Shown piece after piece: positions 32,470 through 43,352 of a DNA stretch of 64,000 nucleotides. Within the stretch, counting starts at the first letter, position 1, and each line of letters opens with the position of its first letter. The translations under genes and the position numbers were made by a program. The DNA comes from Argyresthia goedartella (lineage: Eukaryota; Arthropoda; Insecta; Lepidoptera; Argyresthiidae), in the NCBI GenBank assembly GCA_949825045.1, contig OX463835.1, positions 22,399,201 through 22,463,200 of the forward strand. Direction: 5' to 3'. The notes below the pieces were generated by a model, which saw nothing but the letters and a program-made list of their open reading frames with translations, was not told the DNA's origin and searched no databases.

Positions 32470-33330
32470 AAACTAGACATCAAACTTTCACTATGCTTCG
32501 GAGGGGACACAACAGAGTTTCAGGCAGAAACACTTAGTCTCCTACATGGGCACCTAGTAGGCCTAGTAGGAAACGTAGAGGAGAAAGACATTGTCGTTAA
32601 AACAGACTGTGCACACTGCGCACTATGAAAACCACTAAAAAAAAAACTCGTACAGGAGTATCACGAGATGCTCAACAGACTGGGTGAGAACAACAAAGTT
32701 AAACTGCAGTGGGTAAAACGTCACCACCAAGACCAAGAAAACTGCGAGGCGGACAAGCTAGCCAAAGCAGGGGCAAGGAGGACAGTGATTGGCCCTACAC
32801 CTTTCGCACTGCTATTGGCTGAAGCAATAAGAATAAAACTCAAAGCAGCCACAGCCGACCAACATAATAAGATATAGGCGAAAAGAGTAGACTGCAAAAA
32901 CACCAAATTATTTCTTAAGGAATATAATCATAAATTCACGTACTACGTGATGAGACTGCCACGCTGTAAAATAAAAATACTAACTGGCCTAATTATAGAC
33001 CACTGTACAATTAACAAACATTTGAAAAATACAGGTGCAACAGACAGCTCCCTATGCAGGGGAGCTGTCTGTTGCACCTTCAATATGTGGATTAGACCAT
33101 GGAGCACGTGCTGCTTGCATGCCCATCCACCATTGAAACCAGGATGGCAATCCTGGGTGAAACGAGGCCCTCGGAGGTCCTAGAACATCCGGTCTCCTAC
33201 TCCAGCTTGTGTAGGAGTTGGGATGGCTGAATTAGAAGAGTGGGTGCAGGGGATATGCACAAAGGCCCCGCTCAAGTGGGCCAGGTTCAGGCACTTTCAC
33301 CCCCTGGAGAGCAGAAGAAGAAGAAGTCCT
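32470..33330 (+). pseudogene. LINE RNase H domain and C-terminal Cys-rich tail, relic
   Basis: Plus-strand translation from about 32470 gives FGGDTTEFQAETLSLLHGHL, IVVKTDCAHCAL (then a stop at about 32626), EYHEMLNRLGENNKVKLQW and NCEADKLAKAG. The acidic residues of RNase H are placed in FQAE, KTD and CEAD. It continues with IGPTPFALLLAEAIRIKL and PRCKIKILTGLI, then a Cys-rich tail split by frameshift. RNase H occurs in I/R1/LOA-type LINEs, where it removes RNA from the RNA-DNA hybrid. A 20-bp perfect inverted repeat (33033-33079) interrupts the Cys-rich tail. Confidence 0.75.
33033..33079. repeat. Perfect 20-bp snap-back palindrome
   Basis: AGGTGCAACAGACAGCTCCC at 33033-33052 is followed after 7 bases (TATGCAG) by its exact reverse complement (33060-33079). 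It lies inside the LINE coding relic, so it looks like an inverted micro-duplication formed by template switching. Confidence 0.9.
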
Positions 33331-33399
33331 CTACTAAATATGCAAAAACTTTGTTTTTTGTATTTCTCATTGAAATATTTAAGCCCAGCTCATTTATTA

Positions 33400-33862
33400 A
33401 GTTAGACCAAGGGCTAATTAGGGCCAACAACATTGGGGCAACGGAGGCAAAGAGGTGACCTTATAGAAACTTATAAGATCCTCACCGGACACTATGACTT
33501 GCATTACCTAAACAGCATCTACAAGATGAACCAAAGTCACCATCTTGATGATGATGATGTAATCCTGTAATCCCTCATCAGGGACATAGGGCTCGAAGAA
33601 GAGATTTCCATTTAGAGTCACCTTCTTAGAGGACACAAATTCAAACCGACCAACTCTCTCAAGTAAGCCTCGTAAAAACTTCCTAACTAACCGCACCGCG
33701 TAGTTCAGGAAATGAACAAATTCCCAGTCTCCATAATCAGTGCAAATTCAGTGAACACTTTCAAAAACTCATTGGATAAATATATTAAAAATAAACAAGT
33801 GCAGTGATATACACACATCAGCTTCAAGCTGCTAGTGTACAATACATAATAATAATAATAAT
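33400..33862 (+). pseudogene. LINE 3' end (CR1/L2/Rex-like)
   Basis: Plus-strand translation has RRQRGDLIETYKILTG, LRGHKFKPTNSL and ISANSVNTFKNSLDKYIKN, a known pattern at the end of CR1/L2-type RT proteins (RGDLIETYK...RGH.FKL...VNSFK..LD). An ATA repeat (33843-33862) follows as the likely tail. Several stops and frameshifts are present; this is a 5'-truncated relic. Confidence 0.7.
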
Positions 33863-33864
33863 TT

Positions 33865-34270
33865 ATATAGCGAAATCATCCGCATACTGTGAGATAGAAT
33901 CAGATACATTGACAATTTCCTTACATATAGAAATAGTCGCAACATTGAACAATAGAAGGTAAAGCAGGTGGGTCCCCTTGATCTATCCCTTGCCCAGTAT
34001 ATCTACTACAAATATCCGAGTTAATCAAAATTTGCAAATGGCGTTGTCTTAAGAATTCCCATAGGTGCTTTTTTAATTCTTCATTTTCTGGCATGCCAGC
34101 AAAAATATTTTTTTTTCTCGAAACTCTAATTCTCTTTCAATCAGATCCATTTTTGACTTTAATTTTTTGTTATCTTCTTGTAAGTGTTCCATTTTTTCGT
34201 CCATAGCTAAGTATGGTTTTCTGTTATGCTTTTGTTTCTCCATTTCTTCAATATACTTTGATATACTTTA
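33865..34270 (-). pseudogene. LINE relic: coiled-coil ORF1 piece joined to RT palm piece
   Basis: On the minus strand, 34262-34035 encodes a charged helix (EEMEKQKHNRKPYLAMDEKM, HLQEDNKKLKSKMDLIEREL). It is followed at about 34010-33870 by LLYLLLFNVATISIC and DSISQYADDFAI, where YADD is the RT catalytic box. The helix is ORF1-like and the second part is RT, so everything between is deleted. Confidence 0.55.
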
Positions 34271-35003
34271 TTGCATGGTAAATAATGAGTACAAACAAAT
34301 GAACACTTATGAGATAAGGCGAGCTTATCTCTAAAAAGATATTTCTTCCAGCAAACCTAGGCAGGACTGGAAAGTCTATTGCTAGTAAGAACAGTCTTGT
34401 GCACAATAAATTAAATAACTACCTAATAACTAATACAATATAATATAAGTATAATAAAAGCCATACACTATATTATAGTACAACATCTTCTTCTATCAAG
34501 GTAATTGCTTGATTCCCTAATTTGTTGGCTCCTCAAAGTTGCTCATGGTTGATATTAGGTTTTCCAATGTCTTTTCATGGTCGAGTTTTAAACAGCTTGC
34601 TAAACACACCCAATATTGACAACAATGGAGCGTAATGTGGATCACAACGCCAAAGTTTATTTATGTTTGAGACAAATTTGCAGGGTTGCTGGATATTTTG
34701 TGATACAACTTTCCAGTGATTTTGACAAAGATAACACTCCCTCAGGTGCTCCAGGTGTTCTTCACTTTGTCATCAATATTTCACTCGATACATTGTTTTT
34801 GATGAAAATCTAATTTAAAATGTAGGAGTAGGTCTAGCTCAGACGACTGTTTTGACAATACCTTATCTTATCAGTCTTAGAAAAAAAACTTTATGCACTA
34901 GAGAACACAAAGCGACGTTATGTCACCTTCGCGCAATATAAAGACAAACTTTTAGAGCATTAGTAATGAGAAAGCTTTGATAAAGAGTACAGGAATAACA
35001 CAC
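34271..35003. other. Possible intron of the ZAD gene
   Basis: No coding similarity is seen. It follows the splice donor of ZAD exon 2 on the minus strand, so it would be intron if the gene continues left. Poly-A/T runs and short repeats only. Confidence 0.4.
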
Positions 35004-35386
35004 CTCTTTTTCGCACTTAAGTAGCATCGGGTGCAGCAGTCTGTACGAGTCTTGCACTTGCTCTCTGAAGCGCAGCGATCTCTTCAAGTGAGCCACACAC
35101 TCCCAGCAGAGTCTCGGAGACACAGGTATACCTGCCTCTGGCTGTAACGTCACATACATGCTTGTATTGCTTAGGATGTATACAACCAATTACCAGTTAA
35201 TAAAAAATAATGCAAAGGTATTTTTTGTGTAGTACTAACCGACGTCTCGGTGAGGATGTTCATATAGTACTGCTTCAGTGTGTTATCATCGAGCATATAT
35301 GTAGTGCGTGTCGCACACAAACAAGCTGTGCACATTGTGAGAGTCCACTTCCACATATCCACAATCCACAACTTCCTCTTTGACAT
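35004..35386 (-). CDS. ZAD (zf-AD) domain protein, first two exons
   Basis: Exon 1 runs 35386-35240, starting at Met of MSKRKLWIVDMW and containing CTACLCATRTTYML; its donor is TCG/GTTAGT. Exon 2 runs 35141-35004 after acceptor GTTACAG, with SPRLCWECVAHLKRSLRFRE, and has donor GAG/GTGTGT. Joined, the frame gives the four Cys of a zinc-associated domain (C-x2-C..C-x2-C) with the leucine-rich helix after the second pair. ZAD domains sit at the N-terminus of insect C2H2 zinc-finger transcription factors and mediate dimerisation. No C2H2 exons are seen to the left, where old LINE relics lie, so the rest may be far away or lost. This is the best host gene candidate in the window. Confidence 0.75.
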
Positions 35387-36155
35387 CTTTTGCTGTCTGA
35401 CAATCCTCCATCTCACAATACAAAGTACTTTTTGTGAGTCTCGGAGAGGAGAGACAGTAAACTTGTCATGATATATTATCACTTTAGGTCTGATGAATGC
35501 TGCAAACAAAAGATTACTTGTCTCAAGACAATTCACATGCGATAATTTTACGGAGACTAAAAGCACATGTTAGATAGGACAGGTCGCAGATGGGTCAGAA
35601 TGTCGATAAGGAGGCGGAAGTATTTTTTTCCTTGGCACCGCCTTATCATCACTCCAACCCGTAGATGATTACCTATAAGTAATATTACGAGTGGATGCAG
35701 AATCAGAATAGATTTATCACAAAACTCGTAGATTGATCCGTCGCGTTGATTAAGCCTCGCTCGACTCGAAACTGCTCGAAACAAAACTGCTTGTTCCCGA
35801 GTTAGTTACCTGCATCTGAGATTAACCAGCACTTCCTATCTGAAAGCATGACGCACTTATTCATGAACGAGCAATACGTTCCAAATGATGATGGCTTCCA
35901 TCAGTTTCGTTTATATCCGAGGTTTGAGGATTCTGCCTCTGCCAGTCAAGTTTCAGATCGCTTTAATTTCTCGAGGCCAGCCGGCCATAGATAAAAATGT
36001 ATAATAGGAAATAGATGGGCATCTTGACATTTTTCAGTGGTACGTAGACAGTGCTGCTGACGGCGGACCGGCATGGAACAAAAATTAGCGCGAAAAGCGA
36101 AAAGGAAGCTTTGAATGTTTGTTTTTTTTCAACTAGTTTCTATGTTACACTAACA
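35387..36155. other. Upstream region of the ZAD gene
   Basis: Would contain the promoter and 5' UTR of the ZAD gene on the minus strand. No other gene is recognised. Confidence 0.4.
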
Positions 36156-36309
36156 TGATATTTGTAAGAAAGTTTTTTGTATTTTTTCAGTATAACTAGA
36201 GTACCACGTTTATAAGTTCCTTATCTTAACATAACCGTTATGAAACTTATAAACATGGTACTCTAGTTATAGGTACTGATATTAATTAAAAACTTTCTCA
36301 CAAATATCA
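36156..36309. repeat. Long imperfect inverted repeat (fold-back)
   Basis: TGATATTTGTAAGAAAGTTT...CTAGAGTACCA..GTTTATAAGTT on the left pairs with AACTTATAAACATGGTACTC...AACTTTCT.ACAAATATCA on the right, around a spacer of about 25 bases. The arms are about 62-65 bases. It resembles a small MITE; it could also be an end structure of the nearby P-type element. Confidence 0.8.
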
Positions 36310-36951
36310 TCTCAGTATAACTTTGTAGCACCACATTACTAAAAAACTGTCTAGTTAATAAAACAATTTGGTTTGGATATATACAAGATGTATTTGTTTA
36401 ATACATTGTGAAGGTTACACATTTACACATATTTTAAATCGCAGTCCTGACAAAATAAATTTAATTTCCTCTTTTGCAAGCTAATACATAACCAAAACTG
36501 ATATGGTCTCTAACATTCTAAACTTTATGCACAAAATTCTCATGTAAATATTATTGATAACTACTAGTTAAGTAAATATATCATTTTTATACCCATCTAA
36601 GGTTGTATCATGTGAAACTAAAGTAAAAAATATTTAAGATCAAATTGCAAACCATGTTAAGCAAATAAAATCTAAATTTCTGTGTTTTAATATGATATCT
36701 CATACAATTGGTGCCGATGTCATCTGACATTTTGTTTGGACTACTGATATTTTTTTGCAAAACTTGCAGGACAAAATTTGGTAATTGTCATGAGTAGAAT
36801 AACCTTGTTCACAGTATACTGGCAGCATATATGAATACTATGGAAGTAACTTTACAGCGGTAATTAATTAAGTTTACAAACAAAATAATTAAAACAATAC
36901 AGTCGATCAAACTGCAAGTGCAACTCCCGTTTGCCTTAGCCTTTTTTGTTG
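36310..36951. other. No gene recognised
   Basis: AT-rich, likely 3' flank of the THAP/P-type transposase gene on the minus strand. Confidence 0.4.
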
Positions 36952-38896
36952 TCCACATATTTTTTTGCGGCTAATTTCATCTCACCGTGAATTTCATTTG
37001 TACTGACAATCACCTTATTGGTAAGGATTTTGTTGATTTCTCTGCACCAATTTGTAACAAAAAATTCTATTTACTTTTTTTATTATATATTCGGTTAGTG
37101 CATTTTTGTGATCTTTACAATTTATAAAGGTGAAATCAATGTTAGTCAAAACCACAATCTCTAGGTAATTAGTAAAGCCTTTTAGGTTACATTACGTTTC
37201 TAAAATGTTTTGCACAACATTCTCAATTTGAACGAAGAAGTAAAAAAAATGCCTGTTTGGGTCAATACCCCAACAGGCATTTTTTTGACTTCTTCGATTG
37301 AAGCCAGGTTTTTTCTTTGTTAGACTATTCCTTATGCCTTTCATGAGGTGAGGTGGATCATAAATAGGGAAGATTTTCTCTTCATTTATTTCGAAGAACC
37401 CTCCTTTGTATTCTTCTTCCCTTCTTAGATATTTTTCTTTCGTGTCGCGTATTAAGGAATTGATTGCAGCTACATTAGTCGCCCCTTGGTCGCATACTGT
37501 GGCTACTACCTTGAGGCCAGTCTCCTGCAATTTTTTAATGCAGCCTTGTGTGATCTTTTTCATATCTAACGACGATGTTCAGCTTTGGCAGTATGTATAA
37601 GCAATGGGCTGTTTATATTTTTTAATAACGCCTCTAACCATTATAACTAGAGCATGGTCACAAAAGGTCTTTTTCCTCTCTACTCCGTTGTCGCTTAAAC
37701 CATTTATAAAATCTTTTTTCCTGTCCAGGTTGACACTTGGGGTTATCACCATCTCATCAAAAACTAGAGTGCAGTACCTGTGCGCTCTAGGCATTTTTGC
37801 GACTTTCCGTTTTAACTGGTCAAATGTTGTGTCTTGAATGCCTGGTTTTAGATCTACTTGCGCCAGGAGTTTTTGCAGTGTTTATCTTTTTGGTAAAATA
37901 CACATTGGACTCAAAAGTCGGTATGCTTTTGGGCTGGGCTTATATAGGGATGTTGCCAAAAAAAATTGATCCAGTGTGAATCGTCTGCCTTTTCCTTTTT
38001 TTTCAGATTGCTTTATTTGCATTTCAAAAAACAATTTCGCTGGTCTGGTCATTTTCTGGCTCAAGATATTATATGCTGTAGAAGAGCTTATTTTTTTTAA
38101 GCAAGTTTCAATCCTCTATTAAATGACCTATTTAGGTTATCTTTTTTATGCAACATCCTTTTCAATTTACAGATTGACTTCATAAGTTGCCTCTCCTGCA
38201 CAGGAGAGACAACTTGTTGCCTTGAATCTTCGGTTAATTCCTGAAATTAAATGAAAACAAGAACGGTTATATCATTGTTTTATTTTTAGGGTTCCTTGAA
38301 ATTAGTCAAATTAATTATTATTATTATTGTAAAAAAATACCTTTATTGTTTCCAGCTGCGGTTTGATGAATATCAGAAGTGTTTGCTTGTACAACATCCT
38401 TAGGGGTATCTAAGCTCCTTCCTGAAAAATGGTGATAGTAACTTACTTAGATAGAAACTCGGTTTATTTATCATTCAATTGCATATTTTTAGGAGCGCCC
38501 CAGGTACTTCCATAAAATAAAATAGCTGTTTAACCTGTTGGATGTAATGTTGGTACAGCACTTCTAACAAGTCTGTTTTTGCTGCCATGGTAATTATCTT
38601 CAAAATGCCTGTGGCACACTTTTCTGTCCGAGAAAATATACGAGTCTTCAAAACCGACTAATCCTGCTGTTGCCTTCCAAGTTTTAAAACGGTCGCCATC
38701 ATTGGATGGATTAGGAAAATAATGCATCGGGACACCTTGAACAGAAATAATGTTGTTGTTAAGAACCTGAGTCCAGGAAAAATCAGTGGTGACGATGAAT
38801 TCAGTGGGTTCAATTTGTTACTACGTTACGTTGTATGTACATACCGTCAGAGTTGCTGGTTGTGCAACCAGGCATGCAACATTTATTCCTAGACAT
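36952..38896 (-). pseudogene. THAP/P-element-type transposase gene with introns, broken near its 3' end
   Basis: Minus strand. Exon 1 (38896-38845) encodes MSRNKCCMPGCTTSN with donor G/GTATGT. Exon 2 (38735-38535) begins VPMHYFPNPS and completes a THAP zinc finger (CHRHFE, AVPTLHP). Exon 3 is about 38421-38341. A coiled-coil exon (38240-38100) leads to LFFEMQIKQSEKKGKGRRFT, TTFDQLKRKVAKM, CTLVFDEMVITPSVNLD (catalytic region), KVVATVCDQGATN and IFPIYDPPHLMKGIRN. At 37296-37233 a snap-back palindrome interrupts the frame, and the C-terminal part (DFTFINCKDHKNALTEYII, then EINKILTNKVIV) is in other frames to 36952. P-type transposases bind DNA by THAP and use GTP. The start is the only Met before CCMPGC. 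Confidence 0.82.
37233..37296. repeat. 29-bp snap-back palindrome inside the transposase
   Basis: Left arm 37233-37261 and right arm 37268-37296 are reverse complements at 27 of 29 positions around a 6-base loop. The right arm belongs to the normal coding sequence (minus-strand QKNACWG); the left arm looks like an inverted copy of it, after which the protein loses similarity. Confidence 0.88.
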
Positions 38897-39527
38897 AATT
38901 AGAGACCTGTCTTTATTATTAAAAGTATTTGCGCTGCACTGCACTGCACGGGTAGTCCTATCACAAAACTACCGCCGCCTTATCTAAACCCCAACCGAAA
39001 GTCCTGTTTTTAATCAAAACGCTGAACTGGAGGAACAAACTGCTCAACACCAAATAATAAAATTGAAATGAAAAATTTTAAATCGCTAAACAAAACTTTC
39101 AAACTTTTTCCGTTTTTTCTCGTTGTTTATTACATGAAACAAAGCAGGAACAAAAAACAGAATTACTACTAATTTATCCTAAACTTTTATTACCCAACGA
39201 TATCTTGTTCAAAATATGGTTAGCTATAACAAATAAATAATCATGAATAAACTGTGATAAACTTCAGATTAGAGATCTATTAAATATAACATAAACATTA
39301 AAAAAACGTATATAATATTTTCTACCCTAGAAAATAATAATTGTATAGTGGCAAGACCACGTTGTGCCAATGACATGTTAGTCCTATGCCTAGCCGGTAG
39401 ATAGCGCGACCGAACTTTTTTGACAACCATACTCTAAGATACAGCCGGCAGCCCGCACAATAATTTAAAGTCACAGACTTATAATAAAATACTATAACAA
39501 AGGTACTCTGTGGATACTACGTATACC
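38897..39527. other. No gene recognised
   Basis: AT-rich; 5' flank of the THAP-type gene and possible end of its element. Confidence 0.35.
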
Positions 39528-40347
39528 CAGTGTTACCAGATGAAACTATAAACCAAGGGGTATTCTCTCGTACCTAGACAATTTTGCCCTTTCACACATG
39601 CTTAATCTTGTACATGTGTTAGTTGATAATGAATACCAGCTTAAAAAAAGAATTAAGTCATTATTCTGATCTGGTCATACTGAGTCCCCGGCTGTCAAAA
39701 CTGTCAATACGCGTTTTTGTGTTTGTTCGTACGTTCGTTCGATAGATGTTCTCTTAAAAGGTTAGAAATAAACTTTCCTTGCTATAAACTACCGTGTTTA
39801 TCTGTTAAAATTACGGTGTTTAAGACTTAAATTACCGTAGAATCATTTGGAAAATACTGTGTAAATTACCGTATAAAATGCAACCGAAACAACCTTGAAT
39901 TTACATGTTTTTATTTAAAATTAATCTTCTAAAATAAGAACTTCTTTATCATATATGGCTGCCGTCATTTTTGAAAACATGTTCTTAGTAGGTTTAAAAT
40001 CAACACAGTTATGACCATTCCGGTGAATAGCTTGTTGAGCAAGTATATTTCCCCTTAATGGTTTTCGGTATCAGCTTGTTCATTTTCTTCGTTTTTATGT
40101 CGTCGATTTGACTGAATATTATTTCACACAAAAGTTAAAAAATACCATCGGATCTCTGCGACCCGATGTCGGCCTATTGGCCTATCTTCGATTTCAAACT
40201 TTTATTGTGTGTGCTACTTCCCTACACGGTAGTTAATATCTAAGAATACCGTAGAAAAAGACACGGTAGTGGATCGCTACCGTAGACCGTGTATTAGCCA
40301 AAAATACCGTGGTTCTACGGTAATTACCGTGTACCTGGTAACACCTG
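39528..40347. mobile_element. Candidate hAT-type non-autonomous element
   Basis: The ends are CAGTGTTACCAG at 39528 and CTGGTAACACCTG ending at 40347, inverted with respect to each other. The same 7 bases GTATACC lie immediately outside both ends (39521-39527 and 40348-40354). CAGTGTT-type tips are usual for hAT elements, though their duplications are 8 bp. Clusters of ACCGT and its complement fill the subterminal regions (39790-39890 and 40225-40340), which look like transposase binding sites. There is no coding capacity in its 820 bp. Confidence 0.65.
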
Positions 40348-40380
40348 GTATACCCATGACGTCGAGTCCCCGACTTTTCC

Positions 40381-40415
40381 GTCAGTCAAGTCAGTCATTG
40401 ACTGACTTGACTGAC
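40381..40415. repeat. Perfect 35-bp palindrome
   Basis: GTCAGTCAAGTCAGTCA is followed by T and its exact reverse complement, a 17-bp arm with a 1-base centre. Built of GTCA units, so it may be a simple-sequence by-product. Confidence 0.9.
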
Positions 40416-41480
40416 AGTCAAGGTCATGGCCACAGATTAATAATATGTAGTTCCCACGGCGCGTTCCGAATCGCACCATAATCGATTATAACGTCTAATA
40501 GGTCGTTACAAATGAGCTTTAGCGTGACAACGATAGCTCAAAATGGTTGTTATGACATCATTAACGCCGCCATGTTGTGCTATTATCGCCCATGCTTCTG
40601 AGCTTCAGCACTGAGAGCGAGCCATCAAAAGTGACAGCTGTCACGCTGACAGCTGACAATAAAACTTAGAACAGCAACCAGCAGCGACTCCTGGTGCTCC
40701 TTAATTGTTTATTTCCTCACTTATTCATCCAAAACAAAGTTAATATAACAAATACGACTCGAAATGACAGTAACGTCATTATCTACCAAAAGTAGGGTTA
40801 TAATAGTGTCACTGTCAGTGTAGACGTTGTCTAACGTCGCGTTCAAAGCGTTCCGATTGGACACCTATTTAGTTTGGTCGCCATTTCACACTCGGAACTA
40901 GCATGATAGTCGTGATGTCACGTGAGCGATAATGTCTTTGTTGACGTAAATCGGAACGCAACATTAGTATACATACATGGCGTGACGTTATGTTATTTTT
41001 TACATCTATAAGGTGACTAAATTATCGATCAAAAAGTTAGGGTTATGGGGAGCGAGGCAAAGGGAACAATTCTTTCAAAACGATGTGAAATCATCGTTAT
41101 AATTTTTTTTGGATATATTTATGACACGATGTCATTTTAATTAATTCTGTACCCGATATTTATATAAATGTTGTCAATCCCTGACATATTAATTTTACAC
41201 GTTTACAGTGTAAACGAATACAAGACATTGAGTATCTCTCTCACTCTTCAGTCACCCGATAGGCACTATCTTATTCTCGCACGCGCGCGCACACACTCAC
41301 TCACGCAGTACGTGCCGCTGCATCGACACGGCGCGCGACGGCTGCGGCTAGGACACCCGACACGAGTCACGCACACACACTCATACACACTCTACCAGTC
41401 GTGACTCTGCCTTTTACACCCAAGCCGTTTTAGCCGTTATACACCCAATTGGTCCACTGAATTATTTTTAATCAAGAAGG
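40416..41480. other. No gene recognised
   Basis: Mixed-composition span. A GC-richer stretch at 41270-41400 with CACACA runs is open on the plus strand (41168-41404) but has no domain. The left end of the Polinton-like remnant may lie here. Confidence 0.35.
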
Positions 41481-41899
41481 TAAACAGCACTATTCCTATA
41501 ACTCATTTGGTTGAAGATATCCGTCAACAACCGATTTCAGGATGTTTCTACGATCAAGAACTCCTGAAAGCTAAATATCGTGGTAAGTATATAACATAAG
41601 GGGATAAGTTAGTAAAATGGTTAGGTGTAGAAAAAAAAAGTAAAACCAAAAAGTATAGAATGTGATATAATAAATTTAGACAATTCCTACAATGAAGGAA
41701 CGCACTGGGTAGCCTACATAAAACTTAATGAATATATTGATAGTTTTGGAAACTTGAAGCCACCGACACAAGTTGTGAAATATCTCCATACTCCTATTTT
41801 TTTTTATTATACTAGATATCGGACTCACGATAGTAACTGTGGAAATTTATGTTTAAAGTATTTGCATGTTTTTTGGAATAAACATATAAATGATTGATA
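41481..41899 (+). pseudogene. Polinton/adintovirus-like cysteine protease relic
   Basis: Fragments in several plus-strand frames: ITHLVEDIRQQPISGCFYDQ (about 41491-41560), then, after stops, HWVAYIKLNEYIDSFG (41707-41750) and NCGNLCLKYLHVFW (41836-41880). The order His, then Asp/Ser region, then NCG-x2-C fits the adenain-like/Ulp1-like protease of Polintons and adintoviruses, which matures capsid proteins. Several stops break the gene. The first fragment may belong to a separate upstream gene. Family assignment is moderate. Confidence 0.6.
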
Positions 41900-41927
41900 A
41901 AAGCGTTTATAATTTACCATTGTTATA

Positions 41928-42620
41928 ATGTCATTCACCCTATCAATAATAGGCAAGAAGTCACTTTTACCAATGAATTATTCTCCTACATTACAACTAG
42001 AGGGAGAATATGAGTGCGCTTTAGTATACCAAGCCACCTTTAATTCAATTCCAAACGTTGATAGTGAAAATAACAAGTTTTATTTTAGCGAAAACGATGT
42101 TATTGAACTTCCTAAAGGAGCGTACGAATTGCTATAAACGATAACTTACCTTAAAGGAAAATTAAAAGATATCAACTTTATAGTTTATTGTGTAAGAATA
42201 ATACACTAAAAACCTATATCTTCAGCACCAAACCTATTCATTTTGAGAAAGAAAATAGCCTAGAAAATTTATTAAGATTTGGTAATTATACGCTCGAAGC
42301 TAATTTATTACATGAATCATGACATCCTGTCAAAATTCTTTCCAACAACTGTGGTAAGGATTTAATGTGATATTGTAAGCGGATCATATATAAACGGCAT
42401 ATCTAGTCACATTATGCTTGAGTTTGCGCCAAAGGTCCCATCAGGATATAGTATAGTAGAAATACCGAAGAACGTTATTTATTTTCCCGTTAACCAAAAT
42501 AATATAAACAGTTTAAATACCAGAATATGGGATATTAAAAATAATTTAATTAATTTACGTGGTGAAAACGTTCAACTGTATTTATGTCACCGTAAGATAG
42601 TCAAACCCGTTAGTTTATAA
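41928..42620 (+). pseudogene. Polinton-like structural-type protein relic
   Basis: The frame at 41928-42137 encodes a 69-residue N-terminal piece (SFTLSIIGKKSLLPMNY, NSIPNVDSENNKFYF, IELPKGAYELL). After a gap with stops and frame changes (including ILSNNCGKDLM), the frame at 42414-42620 has VPSGYSIVEIPKNVIYFPVN and NLINLRGENVQLYL. In my reading both pieces belong to one gene that commonly sits beside the protease in Polinton-like elements of arthropods. A virion protein role is likely but unnamed. It has multiple lesions. Confidence 0.5.
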
Positions 42621-42627
42621 ACTAACG

Positions 42628-42922
42628 CGTTAGTTGATCAACTATCTACCGATAGTAAACCAGACCAACAGGGTTTAAAATTTACGTTACTTTTGTTCTC
42701 ACATGTCAACCTAACACGAATAATTTTTGGGGGGCTTCCCTGCGCTCGCCCCCTCTAGTCTTCACCTAAGCTACCGCAGTGTATGCCCTGGTATTTCTTT
42801 TGCAATTCAAGTTTAAACCAGTTTATTACTTAAAGGTTTTAACCGTTAGTTTATCAACTAAAGCGTCTTATAGTAAGCAGTCCACTACAGTTTACTATCT
42901 GTCGATAGTTGATCAACTAACG
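42628..42922. mobile_element. Small element with 33-bp terminal inverted repeats
   Basis: The left arm at 42628-42660 (CGTTAGTTGATCAACTATC...) and right arm at 42890-42922 are reverse complements at 31 of 33 positions. The 229-base interior is non-coding. No clear target duplication was found. It lies just behind the Polinton-like structural relic and may be a MITE inserted in it. Confidence 0.65.
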
Positions 42923-43117
42923 AGAAAAAAAACGTTAATATGTAAAAAAAAACTTATTGATATATTTTTTATTCAAATAATAAATATATTTTTATTCAAA
43001 GAATAAATGTGTTTATATCCTTAATTAATACCGTTTTTATTTTATCACCCTTTTCAGCTAGACAAACTTAAAAATAAACTGGATCAGATCGAATCATTAC
43101 ATAACTTTTTTTACATA

Positions 43118-43352
43118 TTTTATCTACACACGTATCATAAAACCTCTTTACTGCGTCTAAAAACCGCACGTTAAGACCAGCATAATGTAAAAATATTTGG
43201 TAATAGTAGTTTATGTGACTGCTACATAATGCCTAATTATATATAGTATAATTACATACCCTAGTTTATCTACACACATATCATAAGCTTCCTTTGATGT
43301 ATTCAGGAGCCGCATGTTTGACCGGCATTGTGGCATTAAGTTGTTTAGCTGT
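43118..43352 (+). repeat. Palindrome-centred TIR repeat, copy C, left part
   Basis: Starts with TTTATCTACACACGTATCAT and runs about 70 bases as the inverse complement of the right end of copy B, then continues as in copy B (AGTAGTTTATGTGACTGCTA, CGCATGTTTGACCGGCAT). It is cut at GTTTAGCTGT by the BEL element; the rest is at 55860-55985. GCTGT (43348-43352) is the target duplication. Confidence 0.8.

Noticed and set aside
40269..40481. 70-residue protein
   Set aside because: Spans the end of the candidate hAT-type element and a palindrome; no domain.
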